Source: Vespa crabro (taxonomy: Eukaryota > Arthropoda > Insecta > Hymenoptera > Vespidae). Taken from it: a stretch of 64,000 nucleotides of DNA. A program made the position numbers and the translations under genes. Each line of letters starts with the position of its first letter. Position 1 is the stretch's first letter. The notes below the pieces were generated by a model that was not told where the DNA came from, did not search any database, and saw nothing but the letters and a program-made list of their open reading frames with translations. Positions 40,201-51,667 of the stretch are shown here, one piece after another. Where the stretch lies: positions 5,116,899 to 5,180,898 of the forward strand of contig NC_060972.1 of NCBI RefSeq assembly GCF_910589235.1, read 5' to 3'.

Positions 40201-41030
40201 CCAGCCAAAGAGTCGCCGCAAAGAAGAAACTTTAGATTAGGCCAAACCCCCCTTTATAATATGTTTACCAATGACAGTTTACGTCGAGAAGTTTGGTATT
40301 TTCGAAAAATACGAAAGCAAAGAGGAACGTCGAGTCTTTTGACTTTTCAAGTAGAACGTTAACGACCATTCCGATCGATTAATTTGCCCTTTAAACCGCA
40401 ACGATCCATACAACGGTTTGGAAGATCCGCTCCTTTCAATCGTCTTATTTATAACAGTTCGTCTGAAAAATAAAATAAAGCGGAGAAAAGAGGCTAACAC
40501 CTAATCGTTTTTCACTTACCACAAGCATTGGGCTCGTATCCAATAGCCCTTGCTTCTTAAGTATCCTTACTTCATGACAGTTCATCTAAAACCAGCTTGA
40601 ACGTTTTGCTCGGTTAAAATAATTGTCTTTATCCATTCGAAATTACAGTCTTCTCGAGTGAAAGTTCGAAAATGATATTTAATCTCAAATTTCCGCGATA
40701 TTAAAATTTCGTTGGCAGTGTCACGTCGTAAATCGTCAAATTGCGAGTTTCGTGCCGAGTTCGTGCTTCGAAACGATTCGAATTCCGTTGACTCTTTACC
40801 AGTAGTATTACGATTCGTTTTAAAACATTACAATTCTTTGGCATCGTGATTATTTCAAAGGAAAACAAATATGTATATAGATAATATTTAGGAAGCGAAT
40901 GGAAAGTCGAAAAAAATCGAGAGTCGATTGATTTCTATTACATTTACGTTGTTATAAACGATCGATCAAACGATTAGGAAAAATGTTCTCGTTAGAAAGG
41001 CGCGGGTTACGAGTTGCAAAGTCGACAGCA
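38510..41030. other. Divergent interval between receptor exon and TFIIE-beta
   Basis: This probably contains the 5' UTR and promoter of the minus-strand receptor gene. It has a (GGA)n tract at 38669-38703 and a (CTC)n tract at 39063-39087. A CCA/CCG-rich segment lies at 39526-39585, an A-run at 39781-39799 and (GA)n at 40156-40197. The long open frame across 38510-38998 is carried by these repeats and is not judged coding. The part from 39.2 to 41.0 kb is otherwise ordinary AT-rich DNA. Confidence 0.55.
38669..38703 (+). repeat. (GGA)n trinucleotide repeat
   Basis: About twelve GGA units upstream of the receptor start codon, probably in its 5' UTR or promoter. On the minus strand it reads as (TCC)n. 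Confidence 0.9.
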
Positions 41031-41190
41031 TGACGTCGCCTGTGTAGCATACTAGCGCACTACTAGCGCACCCTTCGCGTCAACGGACGAACTCGGGACT
41101 GCGTTTGTTTCCTGCGATTTTTTAATTCGAATTAAAGGAATCATTATATCAAACACCGACCATTCTTCCTTATAAATAATTCCTGATAAT
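41031..41190 (+). promoter_or_regulatory. Probable TFIIE-beta promoter region
   Basis: A CpG-rich stretch directly upstream of the start codon holds a CRE-like TGACGTCG (41031-41038) and an 11-bp tandem duplication of ACTAGCGCACT (41051-41070). No TATA box is evident at a convincing distance, as expected for a housekeeping gene. The start site is not identified. Confidence 0.4.
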
Positions 41191-42324
41191 ATGGATCCAG
41201 CATTGTTGAGGGAGCGAGAGCTCTTTAAGAAAAGGGCCCTAACTACGCCAACGTAAGTATCCAAATTGATCTTATCGTCTAACCTATAATATTGTGCCTC
41301 TCTTCTCTGAGAACTCTTTTTATCTTATTGGAAAGTTATTAATAAATATGTATGTAATATGTGCAGCGTCGAGAAGAAAAAGAAGGAACAAGAAAAAGAT
41401 ACCAGTCGTGATGATCCCCATAAAAAGAAGCCAAAACCTTCGACAGTTTCGACCGGACCAAAGTTGGATATGGTCAATTACAAAACCATGGCCGGGAGTA
41501 CCCAATACAAATTTGGTGTTTTGGCAAAAATAGTAAAGCATATGAGAGCCAGGCATCAAGATGGGGATGATCATCCGTTAACTTTAGAAGAAATCTTGGA
41601 CGAAACTAATCAATTAGACGTAGGATCTAAAGTAAGATTATTATCTTGTTAGTATTTAACGACAAACTATATATCGTCGTCTTACTATTACTAACAACTA
41701 TTTACTATTTTGTCACAGGTTAAAACGTGGCTTCAGACGGAGGCATTGTTAAAAAATCCTAAAATAGATGTTACGCCGGATGGTAGGTTTGCCTTTAAAG
41801 CTATGTACAAAATTAAGGACAAGAAATCGCTATTGAGACTTTTGAAGCAACAAGATCTTAAGGGACTTGGGGGAATTTTATTAGAAGATATACAAGAAAG
41901 TTTACCGCATTGCGATAAGCATTTAAAGGTACAATTATTGTTAAATATTTTATTCTTTAATATTTTAAATAATTATTAATCAGCGATATTTTTGTCATTG
42001 CAGAGCTTACAAAACGAAATATTACTTATAACGCGGCCCCTTGACAAAAAAAAAATCGTCTTTTACAACGATAAAACGGCTCATTTTCCTATCGACGAGG
42101 AATTTCAAAAATTATGGAGAGCCGTGGCGGTAGATGCAATGGACGACCAGAAAATAGACGAATATCTGGAAAAACAGGGAATCAGATCGATGCAAGATCA
42201 TGGCCCGAAAAAATTGGCACCCGTTAAAAGAAAGAAGCCCAATACTAAGAGGAAACAGTTTAAAAAGCCAAGAGACAATGAACATTTAGCGGACGTTTTA
42301 GAGACTTACGACGACGCTAAATAA
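41191..42324 (+). CDS. TfIIEbeta: General transcription factor IIE subunit 2 (TFIIE-beta)
   Basis: Small subunit of TFIIE, which joins the RNA polymerase II pre-initiation complex, recruits TFIIH and helps promoter opening; nuclear. Exons: 41191-41252, 41367-41631, 41719-41928 and 42004-42324 (858 nt, 285 aa; the human protein has 291). The start MDPALLRERELFKKRAL is nearly identical to the human N-terminus. A Lys-rich linker (24-45) precedes the first winged-helix domain, which begins near YKFGVLAKIVKHMR (68-81). A second winged helix spans about 145-210, and a basic C-terminal tail carries KRKKPNTKRKQFKK. All introns are GT-AG and short (75-114 bp). Identity is very secure. Confidence 0.97.
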
Positions 42325-42451
42325 ATGGATTCTTATTATCTGTAAATATCTACGTAATCTTGAGCGATGGCTGTGTTTGTTCCTGTGTCTGTGAAAAATA
42401 TGATTGGAGAGTCTAACTGGATAATAGAGTAACACATATCTTCGGTACTAT

Positions 42452-42505
42452 AATAAATAAGTAAAATATTTATTTCACATTTTCTTATTGTAAGTACAAA
42501 ATAAA
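42452..42505 (+). terminator. Poly(A) signals of TFIIE-beta
   Basis: Two AATAAA hexamers at 42452-42457 and 42500-42505 lie 128 and 176 nt after the stop codon, followed by TG- and T-containing sequence. Either could direct cleavage. Confidence 0.55.
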
Positions 42506-43158
42506 TATCTATAAATCGATCGTTACAGCTTTGACCGTTTCTGCCAAATTTTATCCGTGGTAGGTGTCTGTGCTTAATATCCAAAAGCCTTGGATCGAGC
42601 CGAAGATTATAAAACAATCGATGATGGACCTTTCTAAAGTCGTGAATTTATTAACACTCTGCCGTTATTTCTCGATACCGCTTACGACAAAAAGCCTACA
42701 GCCTTTAATCAAAGGCACTTGTCTCTGCTGTAATTATTCATCGATAACTCATTAATCAACGCACTTTGGGAAAGCGATGCTTCTGAAGCATCTACTATGA
42801 AGGAGACTACGTTCGATGGAATTATGGATATATATATATATATATTTTTTTTTTCTTTTTTCGCTCGAAGAACTCGGCGAAAATTGCGATTGCGATAGAC
42901 TTTTAGTGAAATGTTTGTGGCCGTCAAACTGTTACTACGAAATAAAACGAATCACGAGATTTTTCATCCATTGGCAAAAGATTTTACTTACTTTATAAAC
43001 GTGCGTTATTAAAACTTGTACACGATGTAGTTGTTCTACGTAGTAGAAATGGTATTGGATAAAAAATATTAACAGTATGATACAATCTTTGGCGCCTGAT
43101 TTTTTATCGACTCGCATGCAACGCGAGTCTTCTTTCATCTCTGGGAATCTCTCTCTCT
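42506..43158. other. Convergent intergenic spacer between TFIIE-beta and RERG-like gene
   Basis: The spacer between the two converging 3' ends is AT-rich, with a (TA)n/T tract at 42826-42856. Short open frames on both strands show no known protein. Confidence 0.6.
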
Positions 43159-43202
43159 CGCTCGCACGCTCGCTCGCTCGCTCGCTCGCTCGCTCGCTCG
43201 CT
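43159..43202 (+). repeat. (CTCG)n tetranucleotide repeat
   Basis: About ten CTCG units, lying 42 bp beyond the RERG-like stop codon and so probably in its 3' UTR. Confidence 0.9.
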
Positions 43203-43240
43203 CAATCGACAGAAAATCCTACCCTATTAAAGGTAAAGTA

Positions 43241-43246
43241 TTTATT
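43241..43246 (-). terminator. AATAAA overlapping the RERG-like stop codon
   Basis: The minus strand reads GATTAATAAATA at the end of the RERG-like gene, so AATAAA shares two bases with the TAA stop (43245-43247). A hexamer normally sits 10-30 nt before cleavage, so use of this one would give a very short 3' UTR. Just beyond it is the (CTCG)n tract at 43159-43202. Confidence 0.3.
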
Positions 43247-44013
43247 AATCCTTGGGTAACGCGGAATCGCTTTTACCCCTCGAATACGTTCTCGTTGCCT
43301 TGCTACCGAGCATCCTATCGAGCAAGGACTGCTTGTTTCTTCGTCTGGCAGCGAGAACCTCGCGACACAATTCGTGAAACGATTCGGCTACTTGGACGAC
43401 CTGCGTAAATTAGAGTTTTTCATTGATTTTCAAAGACGGATAAGTCCGATCGATCGGAAGAAATATACCTGTTCTGCTGCGCTAATTTCGCTGAACCAAC
43501 ATTCAAAGTCCTTAGCCAAGATCTCCCCTTCTTCCGCGCTGACCTGTCTCAGATGAACCATATCGGCTTTGTTTCCAACCATGGCAAGAGGCATCGCAGC
43601 CTCCGGATCAGCCACCGCCAAAGCTTCTTTCGCTTTTCTCACGAAATTGAAAGAAGTACGATCCGTTATCGAATAAACGAGCAGCAGGCCGTCCGCCCAC
43701 TGCAAAGTTTCCATCGAGGGCATTTCGTCGTCGCTCTGAAAGATCGTAACGTCTTTTAAATACGTACACGTATATTTTAGATGCGTTTGTATATCTAATT
43801 TCCACATTTCTACAAATATAAACTTTTTATAAACTTTCCAGAAGCTGAAAGTATATTTATTCCACCACGGTATAATATCGCGCTAAAATGGATATTACCT
43901 TCGGACAAGAGTCCAAGATCTCAAAAAGAATTGGTTCTCCATCCACCAGCACTTCGTGCTTGTATCTGTTTTCTATAACAAAAATGATATCCCTCGTTCT
44001 AAATGGATTTACG

Positions 44014-44051
<38 letters not shown>

Positions 44052-47000
44052 TGTGTGTGTGTGTGTAGCCTTGTATCAAGAGAAGATTAGGACGGCCGAG
44101 TAGATGACTTATTTTCAAATTCACCGCATGATCACGCCTGATCCTCTTTTGAAATCGTTTTTACGTACGTAAGTGTACTTAGTCTACGTATTTCTACAAA
44201 AAGAGAAAATTTCTTCCTTCGAGTATCAACCTCGCATTAGTACCCGTCCTGTCTAGTGTCAAATTCGTCTTTGATAAATTTAGACCAGACGCGGTCGGAG
44301 GAATGCAAAGAGGGATAGAGAGAGGGATAGAGAGAGAGAGAGAGAGAGAGGGAGAGCGAGAGAGAGAGAGTCTTAGAAGCGGTTACAGCCGTTGGCATTA
44401 CTTCAGAAAATGGTTCATTCTATTGTCACTTATTGTTTAAGGATCGATGCCTATGTAATAACCGCTTAAAGAAATGATAAAAAATAATAAATTGCTTTAC
44501 CAGATTGGTGATCGTATTCTCCGATATACCGCCTCGTTAGGAACCTCACCGTCAGCGCTGTAAAATAATAAAAACATAGTCAGATCGATATTTGTGTCGT
44601 ATCGGTATTTACGATTACGGAAATCGAAAACAGATTCATACGCAGTCTGATCATTTTCGTCTTAACATTTCAAGCGTTTCTCACTTGGCACCCAAGTTTT
44701 GTTTAACAGTAACAGTGATATTGGACGATCGTCAAATTTGTCTATTGAGTAAATTCATTTTTCTTTTCTCTTTTTCCTACGTTTCTCATTTCTTACGTCT
44801 TATAAAGATTTATCTTACGAGTATTCTCGTTAAGAAACAATAGAAAAATATTTTCTACGCATCGAGCTTTAACAAGTGGTTAGATCCAGTTGGTACATTT
44901 TATAAAATTACGACAAAGCAATGCGAATGAGAAAATTGAAAAAGTGTATAATAAAGGAGAAGGAAAGAATGGCTCGAACAGATATTTTTACGATCGAATT
45001 ACATCGTCGAGCATGTATGTAACCGAGGCAACGTCGATACGCGCGTAACACAATACTTTTTTTTTTTTCTATTGCTTCTCCGCTTTTGCGTTTCACCAAT
45101 GATATACATATGTAGAAGCGACGGCTCGTAGGCTATAACGTAAACTTTTCCGTGGCAAACGAGTTCGTTACGCGTGTCAGCGTAGACGTTTTTCCTCGAG
45201 GATAAGAATGAACGACGAGTTCCACCTGACACGTCTTTCGAACGTTCGGACCTTTTAAAAGCTTCGACGCGCGCCTATCCTTTCTCGTTCCTTCCATTTT
45301 TATTACACGACGATATTTCGACCTCTCCAAGATCGATTATTTTATTTCGTCGAATTGTAATTCTACGAAAGGTAGATAGACGATAGAGTCGTCGTGTCGT
45401 TTCGTCAGAAAAATTGTACTTGAAATAGACCTTTTTCCTTTTTTCTTTGTTAAAAGATCGATTCGTTCTAATTTCAATGAACGCGCTCTCTTCGTTTATC
45501 TCGATATCTCGAGCTGGAGGAGAAAGAAGAAGCAGAGACCTAGTGACCCGCTTCGAGGTATACCACACTATTTTTACCTCGAACTCGAACCTGCCGTGGC
45601 GCCACAAAACCTTGCGCGAGCGCTACGTTAACGCCGAAGCGGCGAGGCGCGGTGCCTTTTCATCTCGAGTCAGCAGATCGGGTGACAGCTTCGCGATTCG
45701 GCTCTATCGATGATTCGTTCCTTGCCCCGTCGTATTACTCTCGACATTTATTTTCTATCGCTCGAGTTTCGAAAGAAAATATTTCAAACTTTATTGTTAT
45801 CTCTCAACACGATCAATCACAGACTGCCTTTGCAGATTGCTATTAAGACAAGAGAGTTTATCGGACTTTTATTACAAATAGGATGTCGACGGTGAAGAGT
45901 GAACTTGAACCTTAACCCACTCTTGTTGCTATCCAAATGCTATAAAAGGAGGAGAAAGAAGCATATTAAGAAACGGCGAAATAAGTGAAATAATGATCTA
46001 TAGCCGGAAGAAGGAGCGAGCTTAGCATATAAAAGCCCCTAAATATCGATTTAAGATTTTCATTAGGATATTATCGTATATAACAGGTTGGCGACAAATT
46101 GGAGCCAAGCGAAATGGAATATTTCGCGAGAACTAACGCAGTTCGAAATGATAAATGATTTCGATAGGTTTCCATCGACGAGATAATTCGGAGGAGTCCA
46201 CCGCAACATGGATTTCCATCGTAACAAACGTATTTTCCATCGATAGCAGACATTACCTCCCTCGAGAAATGACGAGAAATTCGCTCTTACGGGAGAATCG
46301 ATCGAAGATAGATAAGAATTCTCTGATACTTGTCAATTATCCAACTATATTTTCTATCGAACATTTTTACGATTCGTTGGAATACGAAATAAAACATTAT
46401 AAATAGAAGAAACGCGGCAGCGAGAGTAACCGTTGTTGAGCCGAGCGATTATTTACTCTCTCCTACCTGTCTTTAGCACGTGCCATTACCAAAAATACAC
46501 CCGGGTTGGCTGCTCTCAGGGTCCTCCGAGCTATCGCGGCATGTATCTCGCTTTAGTCTAACGTCGCAAGGGTTTCCGTCGCACTTGCACTTGAATCTTC
46601 CCATCCTCCTTTCGGTCTCTCTTCGAGAACATTATGATCGAGTTCGAACTAAGAATATATTTCACGATCACTCTTCGGAAAATCTTCTTCGTCTTTATGT
46701 TTATATGTTTATATTTGGACAAATTGCTAATTAATTTCGTCAAAAGCGTAAACTCGACTACTCGTCCGTCCCGCCTGTCTTTATTGGCCCAAGGTCTTTA
46801 GCGCGTCGCGCCAAATTCGCCAAACGACCGTCGTCATTTTCATTTTCGTAGAAATAGAGCTTATTGATAAAGTCCGAAGAAGGAACGGTGTTCAAAGGGT
46901 CGTTCAAAAAAGGGGCGTATCGGAAAGCATATAAGCTTCCTGCATTTTCGGTATTACGAAAGAGTACGTATTTACATTATCGTCGTTTACTTAATTATTC

Positions 47001-47122
47001 GAAACAAAGTTAATTTCATACTCACCACTTTTTCCAACTCCGGGCGCTCCGATAACGGCCACCTTTACTTCGCACAGCGAACTCTTTTTCCTTCGGATAC
47101 CCCTAATTGCATTTGACGTCAT
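43245..47122 (-). CDS. RERG/RASL-like small GTPase, divergent switch regions
   Basis: Ras-superfamily protein of the RERG/RASL11/RASL12 branch. Coding exons on the minus strand: 47026-47122, 44501-44557, 43899-43972, 43469-43735 and 43245-43400 (651 nt, 216 aa), all phases agreeing. Visible motifs are P-loop GAPGVGKS (25-32), NKAD (131-134) and SAA (161-163, the G5 position). The segments ALTVRFLTRRYIGEYD, WADGLLLVYSITDR and RQVSAEEGE closely follow human RERG. There is no C-terminal CAAX box (the end is ALPKD), as in RERG, so it is probably not prenylated. Oddities: the Ras Gly12 position is Pro27, the switch I Thr35 position is Gln50, and switch II reads DSCPK instead of DTAGQ, so Gln61 becomes Lys76. 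GTP hydrolysis is therefore probably altered. An acceptor at 47139/47140 suggests an upstream 5' UTR exon. Vertebrate relatives restrain growth; the role here is not known. Confidence 0.93.
44018..44066 (+). repeat. (TA)n(TG)n microsatellite in RERG-like intron 2
   Basis: A TA tract followed by GT units, between the exons at 43899-43972 and 44501-44557. An impure (GA)n tract lies at 44317-44370 in the same intron. Confidence 0.9.
44558..47025 (-). other. Intron 1 of the RERG-like gene
   Basis: This 2.5-kb intron separates the P-loop exon from the ALTVRFLTRRY exon. It is AT-rich with few repeats. A T-run with mixed pyrimidines lies at 45058-45072. Short open frames on both strands show no recognisable protein. 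Confidence 0.8.
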
Positions 47123-47139
47123 ACTCCGTGCACTCGTCA

Positions 47140-47603
47140 CTGCGAAGGAAAACAAAAGGGCAGATGTAATAGGGCCATGGCAAAGGTCTTTTTGGTTATC
47201 GTAATTGGTGAGTGTCTCTCTAAAATGGATCGGCTATCGATTATCATTGCTACGATGCGCTTACGATATTATTTGCTCTTTCGTAGGAAGAAATAAAAAA
47301 GTACTTACTTACGTACGAGTAAATCAGGATCTTCAATGTTCAACGTGCTCTCTACTACACTTACAATTTCCTTACATTTCCTACCAGACAATTAAACCAA
47401 ACTTTTTTGGAAGAATTTATTGCATGATCGTTATTCTTACTACCGTATACGATACTTTCCGATCGAAAAGAGTTAAAATCGAGTGAAGCGCAAACGTAAA
47501 GTTTCATCGTACCGTCGGTAAATTTCTATTGATTTTATCGTCACATTCGTATACAGGAATCGATTTCGCTTTATCGACTTAATCTCTGAACGAGAATGAG
47601 AAG

Positions 47604-47645
<42 letters not shown>

Positions 47646-50064
47646 GTGACTGAAGAGTAAGAGGAGGAATGATCGTATCGATGACATTTCATACGATGTA
47701 CTAGATCCCATCTAAGAGACTAGCTTCTAGTCCTTCTCTAGGCATTCCTTATTTCGACCCATTTACAATATGTTTCATGTCTCTCCCATTCGAAATCGAA
47801 ACGGAAGCAAGTTCGAGAGGAGGATCTCGCAAAGGCATTCGCTTCCTTTCTCTCTGTCTCTTCTCCCCCCGCCTCTCTTATACACGACGCACGGTTTAAA
47901 CACGGCGGCTCTCTTCTCAGGGCGACGCTCTGCCGGCCATCTTAACGACGCAGGGTGAAACGAAGGAGAACGGGAGGAAGGAAAAGAGGAGGAAAAGTAA
48001 CGGAAGAAGGCAGGAGAAGGGTGGAACGGGAGAAGCAATTGGAAAAAGAGAGAGAGAGAGAGAGAGAGAGAGCATGGGAGATCCGATGCGTTACATTAAT
48101 AGAACGCTTCGCACATGTCTCGAGGAATCTAGAGAATTCGTTTCGTCGTCCAACAATGCAATGTCTCGCGAGAATATCATTCCCCGGAAATTTATGCGGG
48201 CCTCTTCCATCTCCGGCAGAAGATCGCGAAATCAAAAGGAGAAAAACAGAGAGATAGCTTCCGAGCATAAATTTACGAAATATACATATACAATAAATAT
48301 ATAGCGAAGGAAAATCCAAGTAATATTTAAGTACGAGTAAATCAGAAAGATCAAACGTAAACCTAGACTATAAATATAGTCAAGAGAAATAAAGAAAAAA
48401 TATGTTATTGATGTGTATATTCATATTGTAAGATATTCATATTATAAATACAAAGCGGAATTAACTGAAATGTGTATATATATATATATATATATATGTA
48501 TATGTAATGAAAGAGATCGATTATATATAACACGTAATAATATTGATTTATAACTATATAAATGAGGAATATATTGTAAGTAAAAAAGAGATAAAAAGAG
48601 AGAACGATTCATTTTTGTCAATTCTCTTTTTTCCATATTACTTTTCCGATATTATTTTTACGGTGAACATAAGTAGATACATACGTATCTCTTGGTAAGA
48701 TCTTCCTTCGTTTAATGTTCTCGAAAGAGCAGAGCGAATTTTCCTTGTTCGCGCGAAAAGTAAAGTTCACGCGAGTAGTCGCGCGTTTTCTCTTTCGCAG
48801 AGATGGTATCGCACGCTCCCATTCTTCGGGGCCCCGCGATCTTGGCGGCGCGCCAACGGATCTAAGGAAATTTAGTATCGCTCGGTAGTCGATCGTGATT
48901 CACGCATCGAAAATCTTAATATTTGGAACAACGACTTTTGACTCGATACCGTCCGAGATATCGTCTCTGATTCATGCCGAGAAACTCGGCCGAAGATCTC
49001 GATCTCATCGGTAATTTAAGATATTCGATCGGAGCGGTACTTGGCCACGTTTACGGCACGTTATACTCTCAAAAGATCGAAATTGATCGTAGGACGATTT
49101 CATTCACTGCGTCATTTTTTTATGACTTACCGTACTTTGTATTGTCCTTTTTGCTCGATCGTAAGAAACTCGTAGGAAATTTTCAACTTAGAAGCTGATC
49201 GACGATTTCACAGAAAACATTGACGTGCGATCGGGGAAAGAAGTAGAAAAAGTACATCTTTCGGTGGAAAATCGTGCGCCAGCAAATGTTTTTGACGAGC
49301 GAAAGTGGATCTCTCTCTCTGTCTCTCTCAATCTCTTTTACGAGTCGTTTGCGTCTCGTCGCGAGGTCCAGTAGCGTGTCACGTGTTTCCTGACAATTCC
49401 ACGGGGACGGCGTTCGCGATCCGACGCGGTTCTTGGCCTCCGCTCGACTGTCTCGGCCCGTTTTCTCTCTTCGTTCGCTCGTCGCCGGAGACCGACGCGT
49501 CCTTTATTGCTCTTAAGCCACGAATACTAGGCGCGCGATAGCTCACTTCCGGTAACTCGAGAGAGAGAGAGAGAGAGAGAGAGAGAGCAAGCGAGTGAAC
49601 GCGCAAAGCAACCCTCTCGCCAATTCACGAGTCGATTTTTCTCTGTTCGAGCACATTTAACGCTCGCGCCAAAACTTTACGAGCTTCTCGCATCGATAAT
49701 TTTTACGAGAAATAATGATGTTTGCTCCCGATCGAGCGAACAAATTTTGACGAAACAAAGCGACGCACTTTGGTCGTTCCTTTCGTCAATCAACGTCAAT
49801 CGACAACTATCCTTGCATTAGTCATTAAAATGATAGAAAGTTAGAAACTCTAGATAAAGTCTGCAAAAATATCTATTATCTATTGTAATAGCGCGTGACA
49901 TAAAATTTGACAAGGGTCGGAGAAATGAATGCAAGGCGCGACTTTCGTCGTCGAGTCTTATTTTTAATTTCTCGCGCGTTTCTATAACGCGTTTCTATAA
50001 TGACGATTGGTAAGGAAGAAGGCCGCGTTTACCGGCCGCAACCCGTTCTGCTTCGCGTTCTTCG
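47140..50064. other. Interval upstream of the RERG-like gene
   Basis: This should hold the 5' UTR exon and promoter of the RERG-like gene and the 3' end of the secreted-protein gene. (GA)n tracts lie at 47606-47644 and 48041-48072, (TA)n at 48472-48498 and (GA)n at 49557-49588. CpG-rich patches at 47880-47960, 48800-48870 and 49360-49560 could be promoters. The patch near 48838 has ATCTTGGCGGC, a YY1/Pho-like core. No coding exon was recognised. Confidence 0.5.
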
Positions 50065-51629
50065 CTAGAAGTAGAGCCACTCGTCCATGACACCGCTTAC
50101 TTTTTCGCAAATCTCTTCCTTTCCGACTAGTTTTCTCTCTTCCATTTTCTTCCCCGGCTTTCCTGGCGAGAGACGTCGGCACGTTCCCGGACATCCTCCA
50201 AAGATCCACTTTACGGCACGCGACAAGGAGTTTCCCCTGGGATCTGAATAACCGACAATCCGATTCGTTAATCCTCCTTTTTCATTTCTTTGGATATTCG
50301 ATTGCCTTGCCGTATATTTCATTTCCTTATACGTACTTTCTTCCTCTCTTTACAATGGTTTATTATTAAAGATAACGATAATCGCGTCGTAGATCTGTTA
50401 TATATGAAAAATGTTATATAAAAAAGGAAAAAGAAAGGAAAAAGATAAAAGTATTCTTATCATATCCTCTGATCGTTTGCCGTGCCATCGACGTACTTGT
50501 CGTCGTCGTCGTCGTCGTCGCTTCCTCGACGTCTCCTTCCTTCGAAAACTTTGTCCCCGGCGCAATTTCATTTCCGCATTGAGAATTCTCGTCGTCCGCT
50601 TCCGCTTCTAAACTGGTGTACGAGCTCTCGTTGTACAACGTCTCCGGTATCGTATCACCGTGCATTAGCCGTATTCCTGGTATTTGTCTCTTATGGACTG
50701 TCGTCTTTCCTTTAAAATCAACGATCGATCTCTCTTCTCTCTTGTCCATGAAAAATTTGTTATCGCCTATAATTTCTCGCAACGTAGGATAGGTCGCGAC
50801 ATCGGCCACGTTTCGATCGAACCTAAATGAAAATATTGTCCGATCATTGTCCGAGACTCCGGGGAATAATCTCTCTCTCTCTCTCTCTCTCTCTTTGCTC
50901 ACCTGTCGCTCGGCAAATCGTAATAATTTGTCGATACATTCTGTAATAGAAAGGAGAATATTGTTTGGCAAAACGATGTACGATCGTAAAGGGAACAAAA
51001 CGAATTTATTAACCGTATCAGTTGGCGCATTATCTTCCTCATATTCTATAGGGAATTTCTGGCTCGAGTACGAAACATCCTCCCGATATTTAAACGGATT
51101 ATCAACCGTGCATTCCTTTTTTAAACGGACAGAAGCCATGTCGTTTCGCGTCATAACGGCACGCCTCTGCTGGTATTGATTTTGTAGGAAAGGTGACAAG
51201 TCGAGGCAGCTCTCATCGTTCCCGATAACCTCGCGATAACGTCGTTGATCCCGGCGACGATTTTGATACTTTCCATCTTGACCAAAACGTTTCGTACGCG
51301 ATCTCGTGCTCTCTCGATACCTACAAATTGTCCATTTGTCGTTTGAATAATTCGCGTTGGAGCCACGTCCAAAGACCAACCAAGATGACCCTTCGTTCGT
51401 CGGGATTCTGCTTTTCTCGTATATGCGCCTTCTCCGTTGATTATCTTGCTCGCTTTGCGATCTTCGTCTCTTAACTTTCAATTTCCTTCCGTAATCGCTG
51501 TCGGTAGGACGAAGCGCAAATTTCAATCCATCCGCCACGAAATCGATCAAGAAGCAACAAGCCTTTCGTACGTCTAACAAAGAAATATTCTATCTATGTA
51601 CATATTATGTCATGTATATATGTATATAC

Positions 51630-51667
<38 letters not shown>

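Noticed and set aside
49982..50209. 75-aa minus-strand frame overlapping the last exon of the secreted-protein gene
   Set aside because: It uses a different frame from the one that joins in phase to exon 4, and the in-phase frame gives the more protein-like, Cys-containing end.
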